DNA from: Cyanobium sp. AMD-g
GTDB lineage: Bacteria > Cyanobacteriota > Cyanobacteriia > PCC-6307 > Cyanobiaceae
Assembly (NCBI RefSeq): GCF_024346395.1
Contig: NZ_JAGQCW010000001.1
Coordinates: 930,001-994,000 of the forward strand
Direction: 5' to 3'
Length of the DNA: 64,000 nt
Part shown: positions 54,612-63,782 of the stretch, in pieces
Layout of the letters: each line of letters opens with the position of its first letter
How positions within the stretch are numbered: position 1 is the first letter of the stretch
Translations under genes and position numbers: made by a program
The notes under the pieces: model-generated
Databases searched by the model: none
Seen by the model: the letters and a program-made list of their open reading frames with translations, nothing else
What the model was told of the DNA's origin: nothing

Positions 54612-56165
54612 TCAGCGCACCGGGCCAAGGCGCTGGGGCCCCAGACGGCCAGAGCCCGCAGGGGCCTCCAGATCGTCGCTGTCCACCAGGAGCTGGGCCT
54701 CGGCATCAATGGAGAACCGCAGCCGCAGCCGGTCGACGCCCCGCTGACCGGGGGAGGCCAGGGGGATGGCCAGCGGCGGCGTGGACCATGGCCGCACCGG
54801 GGCCGCCCCCGCCGGCCGCTCCCGCAGCACCGGCAGCCCCCCCTCGAAGACCACTTCGGCCCGCTCCTCGGGCAGGGGCTCCCCCAGCACCAGCTCCAGC
54901 TGGTCCTGGCCATCCCGGCTGCAGGCCAGCACCAGCTCCAGGGGCTGGTCGGTGGGCCAGCTCTGGCCCGCCATGAACAGGGGATGCCAGCGGTGGCAAC
55001 CGCTGCGCCGGTCCCAGCAGCGCAGGGACACGCCGCGGGCCAGCACGTCCCGCACCCGCACGCCGGGTGTCAGGGCAAGGGCCCCCAGGGCCACGGCCTC
55101 CACGGGCCGCTCGCTGCGCAGGGGCACGCCCGGACAGCGGCTCTCCAGCCACTGGCGGATCAGGGGGATCCGGCTGCTGCCCCCCACCGGCAGCACCGCG
55201 TCGATGGCGGCCAGCCCTAGGCCTTCGCGGCGGGCCGCCGCCAGCACCGTCTCCAGCAGACCATCAAGCAGCTGCAGCAGTCCCCGCTCCTGCAGCAGCC
55301 GCTCCAAGGCCGACCGGCTCAGGGTCAGTTCGCGGAAGGATCCGCCCGTCGCCTGGATCTGCCGGGCCTCGGGAACGTCGCTGAGCTGGCACTTGAGCCG
55401 CTCGGCGAGCTGCAGCAGGGCGCCGTCGACGGGGACGTCCGGGCAGAGGTGGGCCGCGATCCAGCGGTCGATGTCCCGACCACCAAGGGCCACACCTGCC
55501 TTGCCGATCACCCGGGCACAACGCAGGGTCTGGGTGCTGCGGGTCAGATCCCGGCCCGCGAAGCGCAGCAGCTGGGCGATCGGGGCGGCCCGCCCTTCAC
55601 CGCCCTCCAGGGCCACCAGCGACAGATCGATGGTGCCACCGCCCATGTCCACCACCAGCACCCGACTGCCGGGGGGCAGGCCGGCACCGATGGCGGCGGC
55701 GGTGGGTTCATCCACCAGCGCCAGCTCCGGCACCGCCAGCTCGCCGCTGACCCGCTGCAACCAGGCCCGGTAGCCCCGGTAGGTCTCGATCGGGGCGGTG
55801 AGCACCAGCCGTTCCGGCACCAGTTCCGGCGGCAGGGCCCGCCAGAGCCCCTGCAGCAGCAGGGCACCGGCCCGCTCGGCGGTGAGCCAGCCCGGTGATG
55901 GGCCCGTCGCCGGGGCGCCGATGTGGCGCTTGAAATCCCGGCAGAGGCCGGGATGGTCCCCATCGGCCAGGGCCGCCTCCAGCACCTGGCGGCCGATCAG
56001 GGGCCGTTCGGCCCCAGGGCTCTCCAGCCACAGCAGACTGGGCACCACGCAGGGATCGCCGCAGCTGTAGGGGGGCAGGGGCAGCAGCCCGGGGGGGCCC
56101 TGGCTGTCCTGCCAGGCCACGACGGTGGTGCTGCTGCCCAGGTCGATGGCAAGGGTGCCGGGCAT
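54612..56165 (-). CDS. Hsp70-family protein with shortened C-terminus
   Basis: 517 residues from ATG 56165. Nucleotide-binding domain: phosphate 1 motif AIDLGSSTT (6-14), DEPTAAAIG at 152-160, phosphate 2 [10 protein letters not shown] at 173-182 and adenosine motif [10 protein letters not shown]. The rest is about 150 residues with a beta-type substrate-binding part ([37 protein letters not shown]) but no helical lid and no EEVD-like end. DnaK is about 630 residues, so this is a divergent cyanobacterial Hsp70 rather than the main chaperone. Coupled to a TPR-like gene downstream. Confidence 0.88.
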   Translation of the reverse strand: MPGTLAIDLGSSTTVVAWQDSQGPPGLLPLPPYSCGDPCVVPSLLWLESPGAERPLIGRQVLEAALADGDHPGLCRDFKRHIGAPATGPSPGWLTAERAGALLLQGLWRALPPELVPERLVLTAPIETYRGYRAWLQRVSGELAVPELALVDEPTAAAIGAGLPPGSRVLVVDMGGGTIDLSLVALEGGEGRAAPIAQLLRFAGRDLTRSTQTLRCARVIGKAGVALGGRDIDRWIAAHLCPDVPVDGALLQLAERLKCQLSDVPEARQIQATGGSFRELTLSRSALERLLQERGLLQLLDGLLETVLAAARREGLGLAAIDAVLPVGGSSRIPLIRQWLESRCPGVPLRSERPVEAVALGALALTPGVRVRDVLARGVSLRCWDRRSGCHRWHPLFMAGQSWPTDQPLELVLACSRDGQDQLELVLGEPLPEERAEVVFEGGLPVLRERPAGAAPVRPWSTPPLAIPLASPGQRGVDRLRLRFSIDAEAQLLVDSDDLEAPAGSGRLGPQRLGPVR

Positions 56166-56284
56166 GGGTCGGAGGGGTGCGGTGTTGGCGCAGAGGCACG
56201 GGTGGCCCCCTTCTAGGGCGTGAGCAGGGAGGAAGGGCCTACGGGGGGCTGAACTACGCTGTTGAAATTGATGATCAGGTCCGC

Positions 56285-56512
56285 ATGCCAAGCAGCGAAC
56301 TCAACGCCAAGGAGCTGGCCCAGAGAGGAGAGAGCCTGATCCGGCACTCCAGCAACCGCTACCTGACCACCGTTCGCATCGCTTTTCGGGCCAAGCAACG
56401 CCGCTTCGACGATTTCGACGGCCTGCTCGATGACTCCATGATCAAGCCTGTGCAACGGGCCATCGTCGAACTCAGCGACGAGCAGGACCAGCCCGACCTG
56501 CTGCCCGGCTGA
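56285..56512 (+). CDS. rpoZ: RNA polymerase omega subunit
   Basis: 75 residues from ATG 56285. [65 protein letters not shown] is the standard cyanobacterial omega core, here described by parts: [13 protein letters not shown] (beta-prime-binding helix) and VELSDEQ. Small stabilising subunit of RNA polymerase. The GTG start of the DUF1818 gene follows after 22 nt on the same strand. Confidence 0.93.
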   Translation: MPSSELNAKELAQRGESLIRHSSNRYLTTVRIAFRAKQRRFDDFDGLLDDSMIKPVQRAIVELSDEQDQPDLLPG

Positions 56513-56534
56513 ACCGGGCCCGCTCCAAGCCACT

Positions 56535-56960
56535 GTGGAGATCTGCGAAGGCCAGGGCTGGCGGCTGGTGGTCGATGCGTCGCGCACCCCCTACACCGCC
56601 CTGATCGGAGGTGATGGCTGGGCCTGTGAACTGACCGGCGCCGAACTGCTCGCCCTGCAACAGGCCAGCCGCCGGCTCACCGCCCAGCACGTCGCCCTCG
56701 CCGGCACCCTGATGGCGGAAGAAGCCATCGACATCGAACTGGAGTTGCCGATCGGCGATCCCGGCTCCGACGCCGGCGGGTCGCTGTGGCTGGGATTGCG
56801 GGGGGATCGCGGCGGCTGGTCGCTGCAGCTGGTGCTCACCCCCGAGCCCGGATCACGGGGGATCGAAGGGGGCTGGAATCCTGCCGCCAGTGGGGCGTTT
56901 GCCGCGGCCCTGGAGCGCCTGAGACCCGCTGGGCGGGGTGGCGGGGATCAGGATTGTTGA
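56535..56960 (+). CDS. DUF1818 family cyanobacterial protein
   Basis: 141 residues starting at GTG 56535. Matches the lineage-restricted DUF1818 family: GQGWRLVVDASRTPYTALIGGDGWACELTGAE, an internal IDIELELPIGD strand, LWLGLRGDRGGWSLQLVL and the terminal GIEGGWNPAASGAFAAAL. No catalytic residues are evident; structural or regulatory protein of unknown role. Its neighbour upstream is rpoZ, an order seen in other cyanobacteria. Confidence 0.85.
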   Translation: MEICEGQGWRLVVDASRTPYTALIGGDGWACELTGAELLALQQASRRLTAQHVALAGTLMAEEAIDIELELPIGDPGSDAGGSLWLGLRGDRGGWSLQLVLTPEPGSRGIEGGWNPAASGAFAAALERLRPAGRGGGDQDC

Positions 56961-57242
56961 TCGTTGGCGGATTCCACAGCCGCCACCCCTGTTTTGCACC
57001 ATTTCTCCCCAGGGGGCCCGCCTCTGCGGCTGCCCGCTGGCCACGGCTGGGGAGAAGCGGCACGGGCCGCCGCCCTGGCTTGACAATTCAGGCCCGCCGC
57101 TGCGATGGCTGGCTGGCGGGACCTGCGACAGCCTGAAGTCCCTGCAAGAGCTTGTGTCTCGGTCTGGGACCAGGCCGCTCCCGCCGCCACCGGCGCCGTT
57201 TGACGTTCCGTCTTCGGTGTGGAGAAGTGGCTGACGCGCTGC
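56961..57242. other. Intergenic region between DUF1818 and DUF2811 genes
   Basis: About 280 nt with no coding frame I accept. It contains TTGACA at 57080-57085 as a possible -35 box, but the sequence 17 nt on (CGATGG) is a poor -10. The position and length would also fit a small RNA; nothing in the sequence proves either. Confidence 0.4.
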
Positions 57243-57509
57243 ATGGAGTCCGCAATGGCCCGCCCGAGAACCCTGCCATTCGATGGGGCCGAGCCGCTGG
57301 TGAGCCTGCGGGCGGAGGTGCCCGAACCGCTGCTGGAGGCCATGCGGCAGTTCATCGAGCGCCACCCCAACTGGGACCAGTACCGGCTGTTCCAGGCCGC
57401 ATTGGCGGGCTTTCTGGTGCAGAACGGCATCCGCGACCGGGGGGTGACCCGCTGCTACCTGGCCAACCTGTTTCCGGGCCATCAGGCGTTCTCGGCGCCG
57501 GCGGCCTGA
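57243..57509 (+). CDS. DUF2811 family cyanobacterial protein
   Basis: 88 residues from ATG 57243, or 84 from ATG 57255. The core reads VSLRAEVPEPLLEAMRQFIERHPNWDQYRLFQAALAGFLVQNG and ends RCYLANLFPG, which matches the short DUF2811 family of cyanobacteria. One domain, probably a small helical DNA- or protein-binding fold; function unknown. It converges with the EVE gene with a hairpin over both stops. Confidence 0.85.
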   Translation: MESAMARPRTLPFDGAEPLVSLRAEVPEPLLEAMRQFIERHPNWDQYRLFQAALAGFLVQNGIRDRGVTRCYLANLFPGHQAFSAPAA

Positions 57510-57531
57510 GGTGGCCTGGGGCGCCTCAGGC
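57504..57531. terminator. Hairpin between DUF2811 and EVE genes
   Basis: GCCTGAGG at 57504-57511 pairs with CCTCAGGC at 57524-57531 (8 bp, 12-nt loop). It spans the stop codons of the two converging genes. No T-run follows, so it may be a weak bidirectional terminator. Confidence 0.5.
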
Positions 57532-57993
57532 GTCCGGTTCCACCCCCAGCAGGCTGAAGATCCGCGCGGCGCTGGCGTCAGCCACCGGCAGGATCGAGAG
57601 GCGGTTGCCCCGGCGCACCACCGCCAGATCCTCCACCGAGAACTGTTCCCGCAGGGCATCCAGAGTCAGCATCGCCGGGAAGGTGCTGCGGTAGGCGAGA
57701 CGGGCACAGTCCCAGCGGGGGGCCTCCGGCTTGGAAGCCGGATCGAAGTATTTGGACGTGGGGTCGAACTGGCTGGGATCCACCAGCCCGGTTTCGATGA
57801 CCTCCATCAGGCCGACAATGCCGGGTGGGTTGACATTGGAGTGGTAGAAAAAGGCGCGATCACCGCTCTGCATCGCGCGCATGAAGTTGCGGGCCTGGTA
57901 GTTGCGGATCCCGTCCCAGAGGGTGGTGCCCTCCGCCTGCAGGTGCTGGATTCCGTAGACATCCGGCTCACTTTTCATCAACCACCAGGCCAT
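57526..57993 (-). CDS. EVE-domain protein
   Basis: 155 residues, entirely an EVE (PUA-like) domain: WWLMKSEPDVYGI at the N-terminus, TTLWDGIRNYQARNFMRAMQSGDRAFFYHSN, and GIVGLMEVIETGLVDPSQFD. EVE proteins bind modified bases in DNA or RNA; the human homologue is thymocyte nuclear protein 1. Here the modified ligand is unknown. It follows murD by 12 nt on the same strand. Confidence 0.92.
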   Translation of the reverse strand: MAWWLMKSEPDVYGIQHLQAEGTTLWDGIRNYQARNFMRAMQSGDRAFFYHSNVNPPGIVGLMEVIETGLVDPSQFDPTSKYFDPASKPEAPRWDCARLAYRSTFPAMLTLDALREQFSVEDLAVVRRGNRLSILPVADASAARIFSLLGVEPDA

Positions 57994-58005
57994 GGATGTT
58001 CGGTC

Positions 58006-59412
58006 TCAGAGGGACAGCACCAGCCGGCGGAAGTGGTCGCCGCGAGCTTCGAAACTGGTGTACTGATCGAAGCTGGCACAGGCGGGCGACAGCAACACCC
58101 CCTGGCAGTCGAGTTCCATCGCCAGGCTGGCGGCCAGGGGCACCCCAGCCTCCAGATCCTCCACCTGCCGCACCACACCGCCGAAACCGCTGGTGAGCAG
58201 AAGGCCGGCGAATTCCTCCCGAGCCGCGCCATAGAGCACCACCGCCGCCGCCCGCTGCTGCAGACGCTCCAGCCAGGCCTTGGCGTCTCCCTGCTTCGAC
58301 TGACCACCGGCCAGCACCACCAAGGGTCCTTCCAGGGCCCGCAGGGCCACCTCGGCGGCGTCGTAATTGGTGGCCTTGCTGTCGTTGAACCAGGTGATGC
58401 CGTTCCGCTGGCGCAGGCGCTCCAGCCGATGCGGCACTCCGGGGAAGCAGCGGCAGGCGGCCTCCATCGCCGCGGGCTCCAGCCCGGCATGGAGCCCCAC
58501 CGCCACCGCCAGCAGCAGGTTCTGGCGGTTGTGGGCCCCGGGCATCGCCAGGGCGCTGGCGGGGAACAGGGGACCCTGGCGCCCCTGCACCTGATCATGC
58601 GCATCGATCCAGAGCAGCGGATCGATCCCGGCCGGCAGGGCCTCCCTGGGCCCGGCGGTGATCCAGTCGGCGTGATCCCAGGTGTCGGCGTGGCGGCGAA
58701 TGTCGGGGTCGTCGGCGTTGAGGATGCGGATCTGCGCATTCTCCAGCAGGCGCCGCTTGATGGCCCGGTAGGCGGACAGGGTGCCGTGGCGCTCCAGGTG
58801 GTCGGGGGTGAGGGTGGTCCAGACGCCGATGGCGGGGGCGACGGCGGGGGCGGCCTCAATCTGGTAGCTGCTCAGTTCGACCACCAGCCAGTCGGGGCGG
58901 GGGCCATCCTCCAGACGCCGCTGCAGCACCACCTCGGCGGCGGAGATGCCGACATTGCCGCAGAGCGGCGCCTCCTTGCCGCCCTGCTCCAGCAGGTGGT
59001 GCACCAGGCAGGTGACCGTGGTCTTGCCATTGGTGCCGGTGATGCCGATCCAGGGCACGTCCTGGCTGGCCTGCCAGGCGGGCACGATCTCCCCCTGCAC
59101 CTGCACCCCCTGGCGGCGCAGTTGCTCGAGCACCGGATGGTTCCAGGCGATCCCCGGACTCACCACCACCACGGACGGTGGCAGCGGCAGGGACTGGAAA
59201 GCCTCGACGCTGAGGGGCACCCCCAGGCGCGCCGCGATGGCCTCGCTTTCCAATGCGGCGGCCCTGGCCCGAAGCTCCGGGGAGTCGCCACTGTCGATCA
59301 CCACCACCGCTTCACCGCGGGCATGGAGCAATCGGGCAGCCCCCAGTCCCGAACGGCCGAGGCCCACCACCACCGTGCAGGACAGGGGTGGAATGGCCTC
59401 GGTTGGGCTCAC
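58006..59412 (-). CDS. murD: UDP-N-acetylmuramoylalanine--D-glutamate ligase
   Basis: Adds D-glutamate to UDP-MurNAc-L-Ala in cytoplasmic peptidoglycan precursor synthesis. 468 residues. N-terminal UDP-binding Rossmann domain (VVVGLGRSGLGAARLLHARG), ATP-binding GITGTNGKTT at 123-132, VVELSSYQIE, LTPDHLERHG and the C-terminal WFNDSKATN with VVLAGGQSK. Complete, no sign of damage. Together with the FHA-PBP and the M23 peptidase it is one of three cell-wall genes in the window. Confidence 0.96.
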   Translation of the reverse strand: MSPTEAIPPLSCTVVVGLGRSGLGAARLLHARGEAVVVIDSGDSPELRARAAALESEAIAARLGVPLSVEAFQSLPLPPSVVVVSPGIAWNHPVLEQLRRQGVQVQGEIVPAWQASQDVPWIGITGTNGKTTVTCLVHHLLEQGGKEAPLCGNVGISAAEVVLQRRLEDGPRPDWLVVELSSYQIEAAPAVAPAIGVWTTLTPDHLERHGTLSAYRAIKRRLLENAQIRILNADDPDIRRHADTWDHADWITAGPREALPAGIDPLLWIDAHDQVQGRQGPLFPASALAMPGAHNRQNLLLAVAVGLHAGLEPAAMEAACRCFPGVPHRLERLRQRNGITWFNDSKATNYDAAEVALRALEGPLVVLAGGQSKQGDAKAWLERLQQRAAAVVLYGAAREEFAGLLLTSGFGGVVRQVEDLEAGVPLAASLAMELDCQGVLLSPACASFDQYTSFEARGDHFRRLVLSL

Positions 59413-59509
59413 GCTGGCAGGCTCAGATTCAGGATCGGCCGAGGGTAGCAGCGAAGCGCATGCCGAATCGAACCTTGCCCGATTTGAGAGAAATGAATAG
59501 AACTGAAGA

Positions 59510-59581
59510 TGGGCGATACTGGAATCGAACCAGTGACTCCTACCGTGTCAAGGTAGTGCTCTACCTCTGAGCTAATCGCCC
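59510..59581 (-). tRNA. tRNA-Val (GAC)
   Basis: On the reverse strand the 72-nt sequence folds as a normal cloverleaf: acceptor GGGCGAT/ATCGCCC with discriminator A, D arm GCTC-AGAGGTA-GAGC, anticodon stem CTACC/GGTAG with loop TTGACAC (anticodon GAC), 5-nt variable region and T arm ACTGG-TTCGATT-CCAGT. The CCA end is not encoded. Lies in the gap between murD and the PSII S4 gene. Confidence 0.97.
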
Positions 59582-59747
59582 GTTGCCGGGAGGACCGAGG
59601 TGTTGGGGAAATCGACCGGCATCTCGATGAAGATCGAAATGCATGGTTCGTCGTAACTTCGCCAACGGGAAATCCGCTGGTTCCGCTTCTTCCTACGGCT
59701 TTTCCTACTCGCCGGCCTTCCCTCCTGTCAACTTGGGGCCCGAGGCC

Positions 59748-60521
59748 TCAATGGCGCTCCATCCGGATCCGGAAGCGCTCCCGCTTGGTGGGATCGATCG
59801 CCAGCACCTCCAGTTCGCCCCGCCCCTCCAGCTGCACCCGCGACCCCACCGCCAACGGCTGGCTGGGGCTGCTGACCACGCTCCAGTCGATGCGCACGGC
59901 CCCCTGGCGGATCAGGTTGGCCATGCGGTTGCGGGACAGGCCGAAACCGGCGGACGCCAGGGCATCCAGCCGCAGGGAGGCTTCCACCGTGGTCAGCTGG
60001 CGGGGCAACCGCCGGGCCGGCAGTTGCAACCCGTCGATGGGGCGGGCCTCGAAGCGCACCGGCACCGTGCGCACCAGCCCCTCGCCCCCATCCAGCCTCC
60101 CGGCCAGGGCCGCCGTGACGATGGCCTGGGCGCCCCGGTCGCCCCGCAGCCACAGATCGCCCCACTCCGCCGCGCTGGCGCCGGAGCGGGCCAGCCCCTC
60201 GAGCATGTCGGCGGCGGTGGCGGGATCGAAAAGGAAGTTGCCGCTGATTTCCAGCCCCATCAGGGCGGGAGCCACGGGCTCCTGGCCCGCCCGCACCAGC
60301 AGCAGGCAGCGGCGTTCGGCGCCGGGGTGGCCGCCGTCGCTGGCGAGGCTCAGCTCACTGAGAACACCCAGCCTGGCCTCGGCCTCCTCCCATACGGCGG
60401 CGTCCAGAAATCCACTCACCTGGGGCTCCCAGGTGCGCAGGGCCGTTTCCGCCAGGCTGAACAGGCCACCCAGGGCCTCCGGGTGGCGACTTCCCTCCAG
60501 CAGGTCCCTACGTGGAAGCAT
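59748..60521 (-). CDS. Photosystem II S4-domain protein
   Basis: 257 residues. The C-terminal 70 residues form an S4 RNA-binding domain (RLDALASAGFGLSRNRMANLIRQGAVRIDWSVV). The upstream part has RFEARPIDGLQLPARRLPRQLTTVEASLRLD and matches the photosystem II S4 domain protein family of cyanobacteria and plants, which is related to YlmH of Gram-positive cell division clusters. Function in photosynthesis is assumed from phylogenetic distribution and has not been clearly shown. Next gene downstream of a membrane unknown (60534-61037). Confidence 0.88.
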   Translation of the reverse strand: MLPRRDLLEGSRHPEALGGLFSLAETALRTWEPQVSGFLDAAVWEEAEARLGVLSELSLASDGGHPGAERRCLLLVRAGQEPVAPALMGLEISGNFLFDPATAADMLEGLARSGASAAEWGDLWLRGDRGAQAIVTAALAGRLDGGEGLVRTVPVRFEARPIDGLQLPARRLPRQLTTVEASLRLDALASAGFGLSRNRMANLIRQGAVRIDWSVVSSPSQPLAVGSRVQLEGRGELEVLAIDPTKRERFRIRMERH

Positions 60522-60533
60522 GGCGCGGCGGGT

Positions 60534-61037
60534 TCAGGTGTCGTCCAGCCGCACGACCGCCTTGGGTCGGGCCAGCTGGATGGTGGTCCAGGGGATCTCA
60601 CTGCCGGCGGGGGCCTCCAGCAGCAGCAGCCAGCAGCCCTCGTCGAGCCGGTTGCGCAGGATGCGGATGCGGTCGTCCTCCTCGGAGCTGACGCTGGCGG
60701 CGGCGGCGAAGCTGCCCATCCAGCCGGAGCCCATGCCCAGCAGGCCACCGATCAGCGGCTCTCCGTAGGCCCCGGCGAAGCTGAACGTGTGCAGATCGGT
60801 GATCTGGGTGAAGGTGAGCCCGGCCAGAAAGCCGAAGGGCAGCAGCCAGCGGACCATCGACTGTTGGCGCCGCCGTCGGGCCGTGGCCGGATCGAGCCGC
60901 TCCACGTCCGACATGGTCGCCTCGCCGCTGCCGATCGCCAGCACCCGGGTCGGGGCCGGCTGCAGCGCCAGCAAACGTTCCCGCAACGCCTGCAGGCGAT
61001 CGCGGTCGTCCAGCACCACCACCACACTCAAGGACAT
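60534..61037 (-). CDS. Conserved membrane protein, unknown function
   Basis: 167 residues from ATG 61037. N-terminal 55 residues look soluble (MSLSVVVVLDDRDRLQALRERLLAL), then two hydrophobic segments, RWLLPFGFLAGLTFTQITDLHTF and EPLIGGLLGMGSGWMGSFAAAA, the second glycine-rich and hairpin-like as in TIGR-type small membrane proteins of cyanobacteria, then a soluble tail (RILRNRLDEGCWLLLLEAP). The order resembles a stress-response or general-stress-like glycine-zipper protein but I cannot name a family. Divergent from serA with 87 nt between starts. Confidence 0.7.
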   Translation of the reverse strand: MSLSVVVVLDDRDRLQALRERLLALQPAPTRVLAIGSGEATMSDVERLDPATARRRRQQSMVRWLLPFGFLAGLTFTQITDLHTFSFAGAYGEPLIGGLLGMGSGWMGSFAAAASVSSEEDDRIRILRNRLDEGCWLLLLEAPAGSEIPWTTIQLARPKAVVRLDDT

Positions 61038-61124
61038 GGGCTCGTCTCCGCACCGCTCTCTACACTGCACCTCCGGCCTGCCCCCCTGGGGGCGTACCCC
61101 CCGCCCCACGCACCGCTGCCGGAC

Positions 61125-62711
61125 ATGACGAAGGTTCTGGTCTCTGATCCCATCGACCAGGCGGGGATCGACATCCTCTCCCAGGTTGCCCAGGTGGACG
61201 TGCGCACGGGCCTCAGCCCGGAGCAGCTGGTGGGCTGCATCGGCGACTACGACGGTCTGATGATCCGCTCCGGCACCCAGGTGACCGCTGAGGTGATCGA
61301 GGCCGCCACCAGGCTGCGCATCATCGGCCGCGCCGGCGTCGGCGTCGACAACGTCGATGTGCCCGCCGCCACCCGCCGCGGCGTGATCGTGGTCAACTCC
61401 CCGGAGGGCAACACGATCGCCGCCGCCGAGCATGCCCTGGCGCTGATGCTCTCCCTGTCGCGGCACGTGCCCCACGCCCACGCCAGCACCATGGCCGGCG
61501 GCTGGGACCGCAAGACCTACGTGGGCAACGAGCTCTACAAGAAAACCCTGGGCGTGGTGGGCCTCGGCAAGATCGGCTCCCACGTCGCCCGCGTCGCCCG
61601 GGCCCTGGGCATGGACGTGGCCGCCTACGACCCCTTCATCTCCGCCGAACGGGCCCAGCTGCTGCAGGTGCGGCTGCTGCCCCTGCCCCAGCTGTTCGCC
61701 GAAGCCGACTACGTCAGCCTGCACCTGCCCCGCACGCCCGACACCGAGAACCTGGTCAACGCGGCGCTGCTGGCCACGATGAAGCCCACCGCACGGCTGG
61801 TGAACTGCGCCCGCGGCGGCATCATCGATGAACAGGCCCTGGCCGACGCCGTCGAGAACCGGGTGATCGCCGGCGCCGCGATCGACGTGTACGCCAAAGA
61901 ACCCCTGGCGGCCGATTCACCGCTGCGCCTGGTCAAGGAGCGGCTGATCCTCACCCCCCACCTCGGCGCCTCCACCGAGGAAGCCCAGGAGAACGTGGCG
62001 ATCGATGTGGCCGAACAGATCCGGGACGTGCTGCTCGGCCTGCCGGCCCGCAGCGCCGTGAACATCCCTGGCCTGACCCCCGAGGTGATGGAGCTGCTCA
62101 AGCCCCATCTGCAGCTGGCCGAAACCCTCGGCCTGCTGCTCAGCCAGCTGGCCGGAGGCCAGATCAGCGAGCTGGAGGTGCGGCTGCAGGGGGAATTCGC
62201 CTCCCATCCCGCCCAACCCCTGGTGGTGGCGGCGCTGAAGGGGATCCTCTCGGCCGCCCTGGGCGACAGCATCAACTACGTCAACGCCACCCTGGAGGCC
62301 AAGGAGCGCGGCATCCACGTGCTCGAGGTGAAGGACGACGCCAGCCGCGACTTCGCCGGCGGTTCGCTGCAGCTCAGCTCCCGCAGCCCGCGGGGCAACC
62401 ACAGCGTCACCGGGGCGGTGTTCACCGACGGGGAACTGCGCATCACCACCATCGACGAATTCCCGGTGAACGTGACGCCGAGCCGTCACATGCTGTTCAC
62501 CCGCCACCGGGACATGCCGGGCATCATCGGCCAGCTGGGCTCCCTGCTCGGCGAGCACAACGTCAACATCGCCTCGATGCAGGTGGGGCGCCGCATCGTG
62601 CGGGGCGACGCCGTGATGGTGCTGAGCCTGGACGACCCGATCCCCCCCAGCCTGCTGGCGGTGATCCACGACATCAACGGCATCCAGGCCGCCCATCCGG
62701 TCACCCTCTGA
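61125..62711 (+). CDS. serA: D-3-phosphoglycerate dehydrogenase
   Basis: First step of serine synthesis from 3-phosphoglycerate. 528 residues from ATG 61125 (MTKVLVSDPIDQAGIDILSQ); the frame is open far upstream but that reads antisense through other genes. NAD-binding VVGLGKIGSHVARVARALG, LHLPRTPDTENL, the catalytic Arg in NCARGGIIDE and His in LTPHLGAST are present. The C-terminus has the intervening domain and an ACT domain (RHRDMPGIIGQLGSLLGEHNVNIASMQVGR), so serine feedback is expected. prmA starts on its stop codon (TGATG). Confidence 0.97.
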   Translation: MTKVLVSDPIDQAGIDILSQVAQVDVRTGLSPEQLVGCIGDYDGLMIRSGTQVTAEVIEAATRLRIIGRAGVGVDNVDVPAATRRGVIVVNSPEGNTIAAAEHALALMLSLSRHVPHAHASTMAGGWDRKTYVGNELYKKTLGVVGLGKIGSHVARVARALGMDVAAYDPFISAERAQLLQVRLLPLPQLFAEADYVSLHLPRTPDTENLVNAALLATMKPTARLVNCARGGIIDEQALADAVENRVIAGAAIDVYAKEPLAADSPLRLVKERLILTPHLGASTEEAQENVAIDVAEQIRDVLLGLPARSAVNIPGLTPEVMELLKPHLQLAETLGLLLSQLAGGQISELEVRLQGEFASHPAQPLVVAALKGILSAALGDSINYVNATLEAKERGIHVLEVKDDASRDFAGGSLQLSSRSPRGNHSVTGAVFTDGELRITTIDEFPVNVTPSRHMLFTRHRDMPGIIGQLGSLLGEHNVNIASMQVGRRIVRGDAVMVLSLDDPIPPSLLAVIHDINGIQAAHPVTL

Positions 62712-63655
62712 TGGGCCTGGTCTGGTGGCGGCTGGAGATGGCCGCCCCGGCCGAACTGGAGGAATCCCTGCTCTGGAAATTGCCGCTGCTGGGGGTGCCC
62801 CGTGTGGCCCTGCAGCATCCCCCCGAGGCCCCGGAGCGCCGCCAGTTGCTGGCCTGGCTACCCGAAAGCGACTGGCCCGCCGACCAGCGGCAGGAGCTGG
62901 AGCGGGCCCTGGCCCCGCTGGGGGAGCCTTTCAACCTGGCGCTGCCGCCCATCCACTGGCAGCGCCAGGCCGATGAGGACTGGAGCCTGAGCTGGAAGAG
63001 CCACTGGCGGCCCGATCCTGTGGGGGAGCGGCTGCTGGTGCTGCCGGCCTGGCTGGAGGTGCCGCCTGAGCAGGCCGATCGCCTGGTGATCCGCATCGAT
63101 CCGGGCAGTGCCTTCGGCACCGGCAGCCATCCCACCACACGCCTCTGCCTGGAGGCGCTCGAAACCCTGGCCGGCGAGCGCGAGCGCGCCGGCCAGGGGC
63201 CGGGCCTGCAGGGCCTGCGGGTGGCCGATCTGGGCTGCGGCAGCGGCATCCTGGGCCTGGCCGCCCTGCGGCTGGGGGCGGCGACCGTGGCGGCCGCCGA
63301 CTGCGATCCCCTGGCGGAGCGGGCGACCCGCGAGAACACCGCCCTCAATGGCCTGGACGGCGCCCAGGCGCTGACGGTGACCACAGGGTCGGCGGAGGCC
63401 CTTTCAGAGCTGCTGGCGGGGCGCGGCGCCGATCTGCTGCTGTGCAACATCCTGGCGCCGGTGATCGAAGCCCTGATTCCCTGCTTCCCGCGGCTGCTGG
63501 GCCCCGGCGGTATGGGCCTGCTCAGCGGCCTGCTGGTGGATCAGGCCCCAGGTCTGGAGCGGGATCTGCAGGCCGCGGGCTGGCGGGTGGAGCAACGGGT
63601 CGAGCAGGACCGCTGGGGCCTGCTGCGGATCCGTTCGGCCTCGGATGTTGCATAA
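62711..63655 (+). CDS. prmA: Ribosomal protein L11 methyltransferase
   Basis: Trimethylates ribosomal protein L11. 314 residues. N-terminal substrate-recognition domain (WWRLEMAAPAELEESLLWKLPLLG), then the SAM domain: DPGSAFGTGSHPTTRLCLEAL, motif I VADLGCGSGILGLAAL, AADCDPLAERATRENTALNG and DLLLCNILAPVIEAL (NILA motif). The gene starts within the serA stop (TGATG), as in many cyanobacteria. Confidence 0.95.
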   Translation: MGLVWWRLEMAAPAELEESLLWKLPLLGVPRVALQHPPEAPERRQLLAWLPESDWPADQRQELERALAPLGEPFNLALPPIHWQRQADEDWSLSWKSHWRPDPVGERLLVLPAWLEVPPEQADRLVIRIDPGSAFGTGSHPTTRLCLEALETLAGERERAGQGPGLQGLRVADLGCGSGILGLAALRLGAATVAAADCDPLAERATRENTALNGLDGAQALTVTTGSAEALSELLAGRGADLLLCNILAPVIEALIPCFPRLLGPGGMGLLSGLLVDQAPGLERDLQAAGWRVEQRVEQDRWGLLRIRSASDVA

Positions 63656-63689
63656 GGCACGCTGATCTGTGTCCTGGCTTTGATTGGCC

Positions 63690-63757
63690 TTCCCGGCCTG
63701 CGAGCCCAAGAACGCCGGGAATGCCCCCTGTCGGATGTAGGAAGGGCGGGTCCTACA
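63690..63757. promoter_or_regulatory. Two inverted repeats between prmA and the ferredoxin gene
   Basis: TTCCCGGC (63690-63697) with GCCGGGAA (63714-63721), a perfect 8-bp dyad, and TGTAGGA (63736-63742) with TCCTACA (63751-63757), a perfect 7-bp dyad. They lie 40-110 nt upstream of the ferredoxin ATG. The first may end the serA-prmA transcript; the second could be an operator or part of the ferredoxin leader. Confidence 0.45.
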
Positions 63758-63782
63758 GGCCCTGGCTGCCGGGTGTCTGTGA

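Noticed and set aside
56961-57242. Small RNA gene or strong promoter
   Set aside because: TTGACA is present but the -10 is poor and no stable structure or terminator is clear; left as a described gap.
59643-61124. Upstream extension of the serA frame
   Set aside because: It reads antisense through the PSII S4 and membrane-protein genes; SerA proteins start at MxKVLVSDPI-like sequence, which is ATG 61125.
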